64,000 bases of DNA from JACTOJ01 sp032335695 (lineage in GTDB: Bacteria > Bacillota > Clostridia > Clostridiales > Clostridiaceae), in assembly GCF_032335695.1 (NCBI RefSeq), contig NZ_JACTOJ010000007.1, forward strand, positions 1 to 64,000. The letters are read 5' to 3'. This document shows, one piece after another, positions 18,138-27,004 of the stretch. The notes below the pieces were generated by a model. That model did no database searches and was not told where the DNA came from. It saw only the letters and a program-made list of their open reading frames with translations. The number at the start of each line of letters is the position of its first letter. Positions within the stretch are counted from its first letter, which is position 1. The position numbers and the translations under genes are program-made.

Positions 18138-18182
18138 CTCTGTTTTAAATCAGTGTTGATTTTACACTGACTTAAAACAGAG
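18138..18182. repeat. short hairpin repeat, copy F
   Basis: CTCTGTTTTAAATCAGTGT and ACACTGACTTAAAACAGAG form a long stem with one mismatch and a seven-base loop. It lies between two convergent genes and probably also acts as a terminator-like structure for both. It belongs to the family seen at 2026, 14697, 39035, 44254, 55069 and 62317. Confidence 0.85.
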
Positions 18183-18199
18183 CCAAAATTGAAGTAATA

Positions 18200-19999
18200 C
18201 TATATCTTAAATTTACCTAAATCTGATTTGAAGGTTTCGGTTATCTTTTGGAACTCTTCTATGTTATCTATAAGTTTCTTTGTATCATTTGTATAATTAA
18301 CTATACTTGCGCTTACTTCTTCTGTTGCCGCAGAATTTTCTTCGGCAATTGCTGCAAGCGATTCTATTTTATCATATACTGCTGAAATGTATTCAGATTC
18401 TCTATTTAAGTCATTTATAGTTTCTATAGTTGATGCAGCTACAGACTTAATTGATTTATTTGCTTCAAAGCTTATATTTCTTACATTCTCAAGGTTTTTA
18501 GTTTCAAGATTTAATACATCATACTGAGAAGCAATACTTTCAACTAAAGATTTTATTTCACTAACAAACTGTTCTAAGTTTTTATTTATATCTCCTACTG
18601 CTTCATTAGACTGTTCAGCTAATTTTCTTATGGATTCTGCAACAACAGCAAAGCCTTTCCCCATCTCTCCTGCTCGTGCAGCTTCAATGGATGCATTAAG
18701 TGCTAAAAGATTAGTCTGTTCAGAAATGCCATGAACTATTCCTACTATGCTCTTAATATCTCCAGCTTTTTCTTCTAGTTCATTTCCTTTTTCTTTAACC
18801 AATTCAAATTTTTCCATAGTACTTACTATGTTGTTACTTGCGGTATCAACTCCAGAATAGCTATCATTAATCTTAGACATTGCAGCTTCAAGTTCATTTT
18901 TATTTCTATTTTCATTGTCCACTATTGATTTTAGTGCTTCTATGTTTTTGTTAAGCTTTGCCACTGCCTCGCCAGTATTTTCTGCCTGCTCAACAGCTCC
19001 ATCAGCCATTTGTTCCACTACTCCAGCAATTTCATTAGATGTAGTACTCATATCCTTGCCTATTTCATTTATAGTTTGTACAAAAGTGTTCATTTCATCA
19101 GTTACACCTTTAAATCCTATAAAATCAGATTTAATAACTTTTTTATGGTCATTTATAAGCTTGAAGATTCTTTCAAGCTCATCCTTAGTAACTATGTCAC
19201 TATCCACCATGTATTCATTTTTAATAATTCTATTCATCTCTTCAGATATCATCTTAGCTGGTCTATTTAAAAGCAAAGAGGATAAAACTGCTGCTAAAGA
19301 AGCGATGACTGAACCAGCAAATACTTTTATGATATTTCCTGTTCCGACAATTGCAAGCAAAGATAATGTGGATACTATAAAAGTAAAAATTCCTATTTTG
19401 CCAGATATATTTTTTATGAATCCTAAAGAAAGTATACTATTGAATAAATATTTCTTTTTAAAATATATATCTTTGTCAAATTTAATTTTAAGTTTCATGC
19501 TATCTGGTGTTCTTTCAAGTTCTTCCAATTCTATATTTTCATTAAAAAATTCTGCACTGCCCTCTATTAATCCCATGCAATAATCAAACATTCCTCTTTT
19601 TGAGTTATAGCTAAAGACAGCTTCTCTGCTGCTTATAGGTTTTATATCTACCAAAGGAGGCTTTGCACCTGCAAATTTCTTAGTCATAACTACATGAATA
19701 TCAAAAAGTGATTTAAAAAATGAATATAAATTTTCTTGCTTAAAGAACGCTGGAAAATCTCTATGAAAGGCAAGAATATTGTCCCTCCCAATGCTTCTCC
19801 ATAAATCTTTAACTAAAATATTTTTACTGCTGGCAACGGTTTCTATTGCTTTCATTATTTGACTGTCTTCTACATTTTCAGTAGGTGTAAATATTTTTTC
19901 AGGCTTCCACCCCACAGAAATCATAGCCTTGTCCACAGTTGAGTCGTCGTACAACTTCCTACACGTTTTAAGCCATGTAGCTACTACTGTACCTTTCAT
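18200..19999 (-). CDS. methyl-accepting chemotaxis protein with H-NOX heme sensor domain
   Basis: 599 residues. Residues 1-180 form an H-NOX heme domain: the proximal His lies in DIHVVMTK, the heme-propionate Y-x-S-x-R motif is YNSKRGMFDYC, and a Pro-Pro turn (AKPPLVD) follows. Residues matching Trp9, Asn74 and Tyr140 of the Thermoanaerobacter O2-binding H-NOX are all present (ATWLKT, SIGRDN, FDYC), which predicts stable O2 binding. Two transmembrane helices follow (about 205-250), then a HAMP-less region and the MCP hairpin with EQTNLLALNASIEAARAGEMGKGFAVVAE. It would report oxygen or NO to CheA. The ATG at 19999 has GGAGG at eight bases. Confidence 0.95.
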   Translation of the reverse strand: MKGTVVATWLKTCRKLYDDSTVDKAMISVGWKPEKIFTPTENVEDSQIMKAIETVASSKNILVKDLWRSIGRDNILAFHRDFPAFFKQENLYSFFKSLFDIHVVMTKKFAGAKPPLVDIKPISSREAVFSYNSKRGMFDYCMGLIEGSAEFFNENIELEELERTPDSMKLKIKFDKDIYFKKKYLFNSILSLGFIKNISGKIGIFTFIVSTLSLLAIVGTGNIIKVFAGSVIASLAAVLSSLLLNRPAKMISEEMNRIIKNEYMVDSDIVTKDELERIFKLINDHKKVIKSDFIGFKGVTDEMNTFVQTINEIGKDMSTTSNEIAGVVEQMADGAVEQAENTGEAVAKLNKNIEALKSIVDNENRNKNELEAAMSKINDSYSGVDTASNNIVSTMEKFELVKEKGNELEEKAGDIKSIVGIVHGISEQTNLLALNASIEAARAGEMGKGFAVVAESIRKLAEQSNEAVGDINKNLEQFVSEIKSLVESIASQYDVLNLETKNLENVRNISFEANKSIKSVAASTIETINDLNRESEYISAVYDKIESLAAIAEENSAATEEVSASIVNYTNDTKKLIDNIEEFQKITETFKSDLGKFKI

Positions 20000-20245
20000 A
20001 TCTAAAACCTCCAATTATTTTTATTCGAGCCTTTATACTTTCTTTATATTATACAATAGAGTAAGAGAATTGTTAATATATAAGATTTTCCTTAGTTTTT
20101 TGTAATATTTTGATGGAACTTTATATAATATAATATATAATTATATTATATACTATATTATTGTACAATAGTGTATTGAGCATTATTATGTGTATTCATC
20201 ATAAAATAATAATAGCGAAAAACTATAATAAAGGAGTGGATAACT

Positions 20246-22066
20246 ATGAAAATAAAGATTATAAATAAAAGATTTTATTACATACTTTCAGCTTTTTTTT
20301 CATTGTTGCTACTGATTTTAGCACTTGTTCTGCTTTACCCTAGAACTGTTGAAAATGCTGTAGTAATCGATACTTCTTCATCCTACACCTCATTTTTCAT
20401 TGGAAATAAGGAAAAAAGATTTAAAACCAAGGATGTTCAATCATTAAATAAGCTTTCTGTGGTAAATTTTAAATACAACCTATTTAAAGCTTATGACTTT
20501 AAAACTGTTGATGGTAAAAAAGAAAGAGTGATGAAAAAGCAGTCTGATTCTTACGATATGGAACTGTCCGGCAATCAAAATTTAGCCAAAAAAACTTACT
20601 ATTACTATGTTGATAAAAACAATAAAATTTCTGTATCTGATCCTTCTAAGCTCATAATTGGTAAGGATAATATTACATCCTACAAAAACCAAAAGGGATT
20701 GCTTAATATTTTTATTATGACTCCCGTGGATTACTCAACCATGATGGTGGCCATATCAGACACTGATTTTAAAAGTGTTTATCATAAGACTATAGAAATA
20801 GAAGCAAAATCTCCTTTAAAAGTGTACAGTAAAACCGAAAATTATTCAGCTGATATTCCTGAAAAGACTAAAATTTCTTTTGAGAAAAATGGCAGCAGAA
20901 TAAATCTAACAATCAATGGATTATCTAGAATCTTTTCAAATAGGCTATACATATCTGGAGATGGAATATCTGTTACCTCGATTAAAAGAGCTGACGGCAA
21001 TATGATTCCAACATATAATGGTTCATTAGATATATCTAATAACAGTAGCGGCTTAGAATTAATTAATGAAGTTCCTCTGGAGGACTACCTTACAAAAGTC
21101 GTTCCATCAGAGATGCCATCAAAAAGTCCAATGGAAGCATTAAAATGTCAGGCTATAGCTGCAAGAACTTATGCTATTTCTGATATGCTTTCAAATAGAT
21201 TTGCAGATGAAGGGTACTATGTAGATGATAGTACCAAAAGTCAAGTTTACAATAATGTCTATGCCCAAACTTCCACCACTGAGGCTGTAAATTCTACTAA
21301 GAGCATTATCATGACCTACAATAGCACTCCTATAGATGCTAAATATTATTCAACCTCCAATGGTTTCGGGGCTAATTTCAGTGATATATGGCTTGGAGAC
21401 AGTAACACTATTGCTAATAAATATCTTAAATTTGGCACCTATCTCACTAGCAGCGGTAATGTTCCAACTTCTGAAGATCAGTGGCTTTCATATTACAAAG
21501 ATACTTCAGTTGCTGCACTTGACAGCAGTTCTCAATACTTTAGATGGAAAGTATCCTACCCTTCAGAGGCTCTTACAAAAACACTTAGTAAGACTTTAAA
21601 TAAATATTATAATAACGACGATGTTAGGAAATATTTAGTAATAAAGAAAAAAGGCAAAACTATTAAAAATTTACCTTCATTAACAAAATTAAATGATATT
21701 AAGGTCCTTAAACGAGGTTCAGCTGGAAATATAATAACAATAGGATTTTTATTTGATGGAGATATAGAAATAGATGTATCTAGCGATATGTATGTACGTG
21801 GCTCCATAAAAACCAGCAAACAATATTCTGACACTACTATTCCCATCATTTCTGTGAAGAATAAAATTGCTATAAATAGTGATTCACTGCCCTCCTCCTT
21901 CTTTTCTTTTGAAAAGAACAATGATGGATATGCTTTTTACGGAGGCGGCTATGGTCATGGAGTAGGCATGAGCCAGTATGCTGCTATAGAGATGGGAAAA
22001 AACGGTTTAAGCTATTCAAATATTTTAAACACCTTCTACAAAGGAATACAATTTGCACAAATTTAA
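20246..22066 (+). CDS. SpoIID/LytB domain protein, membrane anchored
   Basis: 606 residues with an N-terminal transmembrane anchor (YYILSAFFSLLLLILALVLLYP). The SpoIID signature is intact: NEVPLEDYLTKVVPSEMP, then ALKCQAIAARTYAIS, and a C-terminal GGYGHGVGMSQYAAIEMG. SpoIID is a lytic transglycosylase acting on denuded glycan during engulfment; LytB is an amidase enhancer. This protein has a long N-terminal region (about residues 40-270) not seen in SpoIID, so it is a paralogue and its role (sporulation or vegetative cell-wall remodelling) is open. It has its own ribosome binding site (AAGGAG) and a terminator. Confidence 0.85.
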   Translation: MKIKIINKRFYYILSAFFSLLLLILALVLLYPRTVENAVVIDTSSSYTSFFIGNKEKRFKTKDVQSLNKLSVVNFKYNLFKAYDFKTVDGKKERVMKKQSDSYDMELSGNQNLAKKTYYYYVDKNNKISVSDPSKLIIGKDNITSYKNQKGLLNIFIMTPVDYSTMMVAISDTDFKSVYHKTIEIEAKSPLKVYSKTENYSADIPEKTKISFEKNGSRINLTINGLSRIFSNRLYISGDGISVTSIKRADGNMIPTYNGSLDISNNSSGLELINEVPLEDYLTKVVPSEMPSKSPMEALKCQAIAARTYAISDMLSNRFADEGYYVDDSTKSQVYNNVYAQTSTTEAVNSTKSIIMTYNSTPIDAKYYSTSNGFGANFSDIWLGDSNTIANKYLKFGTYLTSSGNVPTSEDQWLSYYKDTSVAALDSSSQYFRWKVSYPSEALTKTLSKTLNKYYNNDDVRKYLVIKKKGKTIKNLPSLTKLNDIKVLKRGSAGNIITIGFLFDGDIEIDVSSDMYVRGSIKTSKQYSDTTIPIISVKNKIAINSDSLPSSFFSFEKNNDGYAFYGGGYGHGVGMSQYAAIEMGKNGLSYSNILNTFYKGIQFAQI

Positions 22067-22090
22067 AAAATCCACATATGTGGATTTTTT
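22065..22090 (+). terminator. palindromic bidirectional terminator
   Basis: AAAAAATCCACA followed by its exact complement TGTGGATTTTTT, around a central TA. It separates the convergent SpoIID-like and XRE/S24-like genes and overlaps the end of both. Confidence 0.88.
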
Positions 22091-22775
22091 AAATTTCAAA
22101 TTCTATTCTTTTAATTCTAGCTATAGCCTTAACTTCCTTAATAGGCATAGTCTCAGTTCTAACAGAACCGTGATTGCTTATTAAAAGCAGCTTGTTGCTA
22201 TCTAGTTTTTTAATTTGTCTGATTTTTCTTTCACCCTTGTATTCAACTAAACATATAGCATTATTTTCAACTTCATTTATGCTATAAGCAAAAGCTAAGT
22301 CACCATTTAATATTCTAAAGCCGCTCATATCTTCATCTTCTATTTTTATGTAGAAAACTTTATCCTGACCATGTCCTTCAATTTTATTGTTTTGTATAGG
22401 CATCAGCTTAGTTCCAATTACATTCTTCATATCATAAGAATAAATTGAAACTCCCTTAAGCACAGATCCAAAAGCTCCGCTCCAAGCATCATTTATTTCT
22501 GCTTTAGGAGATACTTCTTTCTTTTTAAAAGAAGTTGTACTTGGAATAAATGTTTTTTCTTCTTTGTCATCTGCTGCTTCTGACATTGAAATATCATTTA
22601 TATCACTTTTAAATAGCTTTGATACTCTATTTATAAAGGATTCATTAACTACCTTTCTTCCTAGTTCAACATCATTAATAAAAGATTCTGCTACTCCTAG
22701 CTTCTTTCCAAAAGCTTTTTGAGAGAGCCCAGCCCGTTCTCTTATTTCCTTAATTTTTTCTCCTACTCTGCTCAA
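22089..22775 (-). CDS. XRE-family regulator with S24/LexA-like C-terminal domain
   Basis: 228 residues. Helix-turn-helix at 1-60 (IREIR...LSQKAFGKKLGVAESFINDVELG). The C-terminal 100 residues look like a LexA/CI-type S24 fold (KVFYIKIEDEDMSGFRILNGDLAFA...CLVEYKGERKIRQIKK). In autocleaving members the Ser sits in a GDSM motif; the aligned position here is Asp (DEDM), so autoproteolysis is doubtful, and the domain may serve only for dimerisation. TTG start with GGAGGG. Coupled to the DUF3783 gene (one base between stop and start). Confidence 0.75.
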   Translation of the reverse strand: MSRVGEKIKEIRERAGLSQKAFGKKLGVAESFINDVELGRKVVNESFINRVSKLFKSDINDISMSEAADDKEEKTFIPSTTSFKKKEVSPKAEINDAWSGAFGSVLKGVSIYSYDMKNVIGTKLMPIQNNKIEGHGQDKVFYIKIEDEDMSGFRILNGDLAFAYSINEVENNAICLVEYKGERKIRQIKKLDSNKLLLISNHGSVRTETMPIKEVKAIARIKRIEFEI

Positions 22776-22776
22776 G

Positions 22777-23160
22777 TTATTCCCTCCGGTTTTGTTCTGA
22801 TTTATACCATTCTCTTTCCTCTATCAAATGCTTAATCAAGTCAGAAAATGTCCAGTTAATTGAGGTTTCTGTAACAACCGCCATTATAGGTCTGCTCTTC
22901 AAATTAGTTCTTATTGCCTTTATGGTAGCTTCTAATTCTTCATCGCTGTAATTATTAAAGATAATCACTTTTTCATCTGGCACACTGCCGGAAACCACAT
23001 CTATTTTAAGTCCATTAATGATATCTTTTAGAGTCATAAGTGTCATTGTTTCGGATATTTCTATTAATTTTGATTCCTTAACATCCTTTATTATAGCATT
23101 TAAGATCTCTTTTTCATCATCAGTAAATCCATATATAAGCATGCATTTGTTGTTTTTCAA
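22777..23160 (-). CDS. DUF3783 family protein
   Basis: 127 residues, a small soluble alpha/beta protein of the DUF3783 type, without known function. A pattern resembling MLIYGF at the N-terminus, VIIFNNYSDEELEATIKAIR in the middle and PIMAVVTETSINWTFSDLIKHLIEE at the end is characteristic. The start is TTG with GGAGGG. It sits just upstream of the XRE/S24-like gene on the same strand, so the two likely work together or are regulated as one. Confidence 0.75.
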   Translation of the reverse strand: MKNNKCMLIYGFTDDEKEILNAIIKDVKESKLIEISETMTLMTLKDIINGLKIDVVSGSVPDEKVIIFNNYSDEELEATIKAIRTNLKSRPIMAVVTETSINWTFSDLIKHLIEEREWYKSEQNRRE

Positions 23161-23176
23161 AGCACACCCTCCTCTC

Positions 23177-23695
23177 TTAATGAATTACTTCTGGTTCAGT
23201 ATACTCCGTTTCAAAGGTGTCTACTGTTACTTCTTCCATTATGACGTCCTCATAAGGTTTATCTCTAAAATCTGTCTTTACTGCAGCAATTTCATCAACT
23301 ACTTCTATTCCTTCTATAACCTTTCCAAAGGCTGCATATTGCCCATCTAAGTGTGGGGCATCTCCTGTCATAATAAAGAATTGGCTTCCAGCAGAATCAG
23401 GATGACCTGCTCTTGCCATGGATAATACTCCTTTTGTATGATTCAAATCATTCTTTAAGCCATTAGCATTAAATTCTCCCTTAATGCTGTACCCTGGATC
23501 CCCTGTACCATTTCCTAAAGGACATCCTCCTTGTATAACAAAGCCAGGTATAACCCTATGAAATGTTAGTCCGTTATAAAATCCTTTATTTATAAGGCTG
23601 ATAAAATTCTTTACTGTATTAGGAGCCACCTCGGAATATAATTCTGCTTTGATAACTCCACCTTGCTTAATCTTTATTGTAACTATTGGATTCAT
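23177..23695 (-). CDS. ppiB: peptidyl-prolyl cis-trans isomerase, cyclophilin type
   Basis: 172 residues, cytoplasmic (no signal). Catalytic-site residues: Arg and Phe in TFHRVIPGFVIQGG, Gln in GSQFFIMTG, His in APHLDGQYAAFGKV. It speeds proline isomerisation in folding proteins. The ATG at 23695, eight bases after AGGAG, gives the expected cyclophilin N-terminus (MNPIVTIK). It is followed 16 bases later by the DUF3783 gene and preceded closely by an integral membrane protein gene, so a four-gene minus-strand run is plausible. Confidence 0.95.
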   Translation of the reverse strand: MNPIVTIKIKQGGVIKAELYSEVAPNTVKNFISLINKGFYNGLTFHRVIPGFVIQGGCPLGNGTGDPGYSIKGEFNANGLKNDLNHTKGVLSMARAGHPDSAGSQFFIMTGDAPHLDGQYAAFGKVIEGIEVVDEIAAVKTDFRDKPYEDVIMEEVTVDTFETEYTEPEVIH

Positions 23696-23719
23696 AAAAC
23701 CTTCTCCTCTCAAGAATAT

Positions 23720-24382
23720 TTATATATGTAATAGCTTTATTATATCAAATCCACCAAAATATAAAACAATTAAATTATATATAATTCTTTGAATATTCCA
23801 TATAGTTATATCCTCGGTTTTTTCATAAATTAATATGGGGATACCTAAGCCTACAACTTGTAATATCCAAGTCACCATACCTGCATCATTAAAAAGCACT
23901 GTGTATTTGCTCCAAAAAAGAGCATACATCATGATGATGTTTATTCCAACTGCTGCGTATCCAAGAAATTTTATTCTGCAGCCGGCTAAATCATATATAT
24001 TAGCTAGTATAAGTGGTTCTAATATACTATTTAATAAACAGAATATAAATATGGCTAACAAAGAGTTATTCATGCTCATATTAAATTTAATTCCAGATAT
24101 AAAGCAATTTACCACTGCTGCCAACGTAATTATAAGCGTAATAATCAATTCTCTCTTAGCGCCTTTAATCCTCATCTCCAAGTAGGGCAACTTATTACTT
24201 AGCATATTTCTTACTACTATGCCCCCAAATATCCAATAAATTATTAATGCTGCTATTGGCGGAATATAGGATTTTTCTGTTCCTAGTATAGCAATAGGAA
24301 AAACCACTGCCGTTGTCCATCCTATAAATTGCTTCATTCTGGCGTTTTGCTTAATAGTATTAACCTTTGTACTCCCTACCAT
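23720..24382 (-). CDS. integral membrane protein of unknown function
   Basis: About 220 residues with five to six predicted transmembrane helices (for instance FIGWTTAVVFPIAILG, AALIIYWIFGGIVV, LIITLIITLAAVVNCF, LLAIFIFCLLNSILEPLIL). No family is recognised. A conserved-looking acidic patch (IYEKTEDITIW) precedes the last helix. The ATG at 24382, with GTAGGAG eight bases upstream, is chosen over the ATG at 24406. It lies upstream of ppiB on the same strand with a gap of 24 bases. Confidence 0.65.
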   Translation of the reverse strand: MVGSTKVNTIKQNARMKQFIGWTTAVVFPIAILGTEKSYIPPIAALIIYWIFGGIVVRNMLSNKLPYLEMRIKGAKRELIITLIITLAAVVNCFISGIKFNMSMNNSLLAIFIFCLLNSILEPLILANIYDLAGCRIKFLGYAAVGINIIMMYALFWSKYTVLFNDAGMVTWILQVVGLGIPILIYEKTEDITIWNIQRIIYNLIVLYFGGFDIIKLLHI

Positions 24383-24535
24383 CCTTTTCACTCCTACATA
24401 TATCATAAAAACATTATATATTATTTTAAGCCTTTAGGGAATATTAGTTTTTAAATTTGGTAAATATAGTAATACATACTTATAATTCTCATTCCTTCAT
24501 AAAGCGTTAAAAACAAACATATTTTTTAATGACTA

Positions 24536-24570
24536 TAAAAAAAGACCCAGCCAAAGCCAGGTCTTTTATT
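24536..24570 (-). terminator. terminator of the glutamine synthetase gene
   Basis: On the minus strand AAAGACCTGGC, a short loop, and GCTGGGTCTTTTTTT form a hairpin with a T-run just after the stop codon at 24578. Confidence 0.9.
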
Positions 24571-24577
24571 TTGTATA

Positions 24578-26668
24578 TTAAACGTTAAATAATAATTCTC
24601 CGTAAGTTGGGAATGGCCACAATTCTTTATCAACTAAAGTTTCTAACTTGTCTGCCACTTCTCTAACTTCTCCCATTTTTTCAAATACATCAAATCTGTA
24701 AGCTTCTGCTTGAGCATAAGCCTCTTCAAGTCCAGCAGCATTTTCAGTTGCTGTCTCAAGATCAGATACTTTAGCTTTTAATTCTGCAGCCAAAGCTGAA
24801 ACCTCAGTTAAAAGTTCAGTCTGAACAGTTAAGTCTGCTGCAACTCCTGTTGCTTTGATTGTATTTATTGATGCTGCTAAGCCTGTAGCGAATTTAATAA
24901 CAGCTGGTAATATTTGAACCTTTACCATTTCTGCTGCAGTTAAAGCCTCTATATTTATAGCCTTGCTGTAGTTTTCTAATGAAACTTCATATCTAGCATG
25001 CATTTCTATTTCACTAAATATATTGTGCTTTGCCATAACAGCTACATTTTTCTCTGCAATTAATGCTTTTGTAGCTTCTACTGTAGTTTTTATATTTGGA
25101 AGGCCTCTCTTTTCAGCCTCAGCTACCCATTCATCTGAATATCCATTTCCATTAAATACAACCTTTTTATGGTTTTTAGCTATATCTGTTAATATAGCTT
25201 GTACTTCTGCATCTACGTCTGAAGCTGCTTCAAGTTTATCAGCTATTTCGCTTAATTCCTCAGCAACTATTGTATTCAAAGTGTAGTTTGGAGCAGCAAT
25301 GGATGCTGAAGAAGGAGCCATTCTAAATTCAAACTTATTTCCAGTGAATGCAAATGGAGAAGTTCTGTTTCTATCAGTTGCATCTTTTACAAGTGCTGGA
25401 AGAGTTGATACTCCTAATAATAATTCAGACACAGTTTTTGAACTTACTGCTTTTCCATCTGCTAACTGTTCAAATATATCCTCTAATTGTTCTCCAAGGA
25501 ATATTGAGATTATAGCTGGAGGTGCTTCATTTGCTCCAAGTCTATGATCATTACCAGCATTAGCAGCGGATACTCTTAGCAAATCTGCATATTCATCAAC
25601 AGCTTTAATTACAGCACATAAGAATACTAAGAATTGAGTATTTTCATGTGGTGTAGCACCTGGATCAAGAAGATTAACACCATCATCAGTTGACATAGAC
25701 CAGTTATTGTGTTTACCTGATCCATTTATTCCTGCAAATGGCTTTTCATGAAGAAGACAAACAAGACCATGTCTTAATGCAACTTTCTTCATTATTTCCA
25801 TTGCAAGATGGTTCTGGTCAGTTGCTACATTAGTAGTTCCAAAGATAGGAGCTAACTCATGCTGAGCTGGTGCAACTTCGTTATGTTTAGTTTTTGCCGG
25901 TACACCTAATTTCCATAACTCTTCATCTGCTTCCTTCATGAAAGCAGAAACTCTTTCTTTAATTACACCAAAATAATGATCTTCTAACTCCTGTCCTTTT
26001 GGAGGTTTTGCTCCAAATAATGTTCTTCCAGTATATATTAAATCTTTACGCTTTTCATATAACTTTTTATCAACTATAAAATATTCCTGCTCAGGTCCTA
26101 CTGTTGTAATAACCTTCTTAGCAGTAGTATTTCCTAGTGCCTTCAAAACTCTTACAGCTTCCTTGGATAAAGCTTCCATTGAACGCAATAGAGGAGTCTT
26201 TGTATCAAGAGCCTCTCCTGTATATGAACAGAAAGCTGTTGGTATGCATAATGTACCATCTTTAATAAAAGCTGGTGAAGTGCAATCCCATGCAGTATAT
26301 CCTCTAGCAGCACAAGTAGCTCTTATTCCGCCTGATGGAAATGAAGATGCATCTGGCTCTCCTTTTATTAATTCTTTTCCTGAAAATTCAAGTATAACTT
26401 TTCCATCCCCAGTTGGTGCTATAAAAGAATCATGTTTTTCAGCAGTTATTCCAGTTAATGGTTGGAACCAATGAGTGAAGTGTGTAACCCCTTTCTCCAC
26501 TGCCCAATCTCGCATAGCAGCAGCTACTACATCTGCTACCTCTAATGTAAGTGGTGCTCCCTTTTCTATTGTTTTCTTTAAAGCTTTGTAGGTTGCTTTT
26601 GGAAGGCGTTCCTTCATTTCAGCATCATTAAAAACATACGAACCAAAAATCTCAGTCAAGTTACTCAT
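24578..26668 (-). CDS. glnN: glutamine synthetase type III
   Basis: 696 residues, the typical length for GSIII (much longer than the 440 to 470 of GSI). ATP-dependent condensation of glutamate and ammonia. Visible regions: the family-specific N-terminus (MSNLTEIFGSYVFND), GPEQEYFIVDKKLYEKR, the latch-like HNEVAPAQHELAPIFG, INGSGKHNNWSMSTDDG and NRTSPFAFTGNKFEFRMAPS with substrate-binding residues. A GSIII C-terminal helical domain follows. The ATG has AAGGGG upstream. It is a single gene with a long AT-rich leader that contains paired segments. Confidence 0.95.
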   Translation of the reverse strand: MSNLTEIFGSYVFNDAEMKERLPKATYKALKKTIEKGAPLTLEVADVVAAAMRDWAVEKGVTHFTHWFQPLTGITAEKHDSFIAPTGDGKVILEFSGKELIKGEPDASSFPSGGIRATCAARGYTAWDCTSPAFIKDGTLCIPTAFCSYTGEALDTKTPLLRSMEALSKEAVRVLKALGNTTAKKVITTVGPEQEYFIVDKKLYEKRKDLIYTGRTLFGAKPPKGQELEDHYFGVIKERVSAFMKEADEELWKLGVPAKTKHNEVAPAQHELAPIFGTTNVATDQNHLAMEIMKKVALRHGLVCLLHEKPFAGINGSGKHNNWSMSTDDGVNLLDPGATPHENTQFLVFLCAVIKAVDEYADLLRVSAANAGNDHRLGANEAPPAIISIFLGEQLEDIFEQLADGKAVSSKTVSELLLGVSTLPALVKDATDRNRTSPFAFTGNKFEFRMAPSSASIAAPNYTLNTIVAEELSEIADKLEAASDVDAEVQAILTDIAKNHKKVVFNGNGYSDEWVAEAEKRGLPNIKTTVEATKALIAEKNVAVMAKHNIFSEIEMHARYEVSLENYSKAINIEALTAAEMVKVQILPAVIKFATGLAASINTIKATGVAADLTVQTELLTEVSALAAELKAKVSDLETATENAAGLEEAYAQAEAYRFDVFEKMGEVREVADKLETLVDKELWPFPTYGELLFNV

Positions 26669-27004
26669 CTTTGTACCCCTTTCACATAATTATATATAAG
26701 TGAGAACTATGGATATAAACTAAATAAAATCAATAAAAATAAGCTCTCACAGTAAATACATCCATATATGATCTTTCTCAATCATTATACATTCTATATT
26801 ATATATTTTTTTATAATTCAATACTTTTTACTATTATTATTATTTTATCAGCTATAAACGTTTACTTTTTGACATTTAATTTAGTTTTATGCTTATTTAG
26901 TTAATATATTTTTGATTTAATATCATGTATATGACTTAATAATATGTTAAAATGTAATTGCTAATTTTCTTATGTAAAACATTTTATAATTTGGAGTGAT
27001 GTAT
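26669..27004. other. intergenic region between glnN and murI
   Basis: The 336-base gap holds two divergent promoters by position. On the glnN side two complementary pairs interleave: GTGAG (26700) with CTCAC (26746), and TATGGAT (26709) with ATCCATA (26760). That order would give a pseudoknot in the glnN leader. The rest is AT-rich without further features that I can support. Confidence 0.4.

Noticed and set aside
25023..26474. Several plus-strand frames inside the glutamine synthetase gene.
   Set aside because: Antisense shadows of a strongly conserved gene. No ribosome binding sites or family matches.
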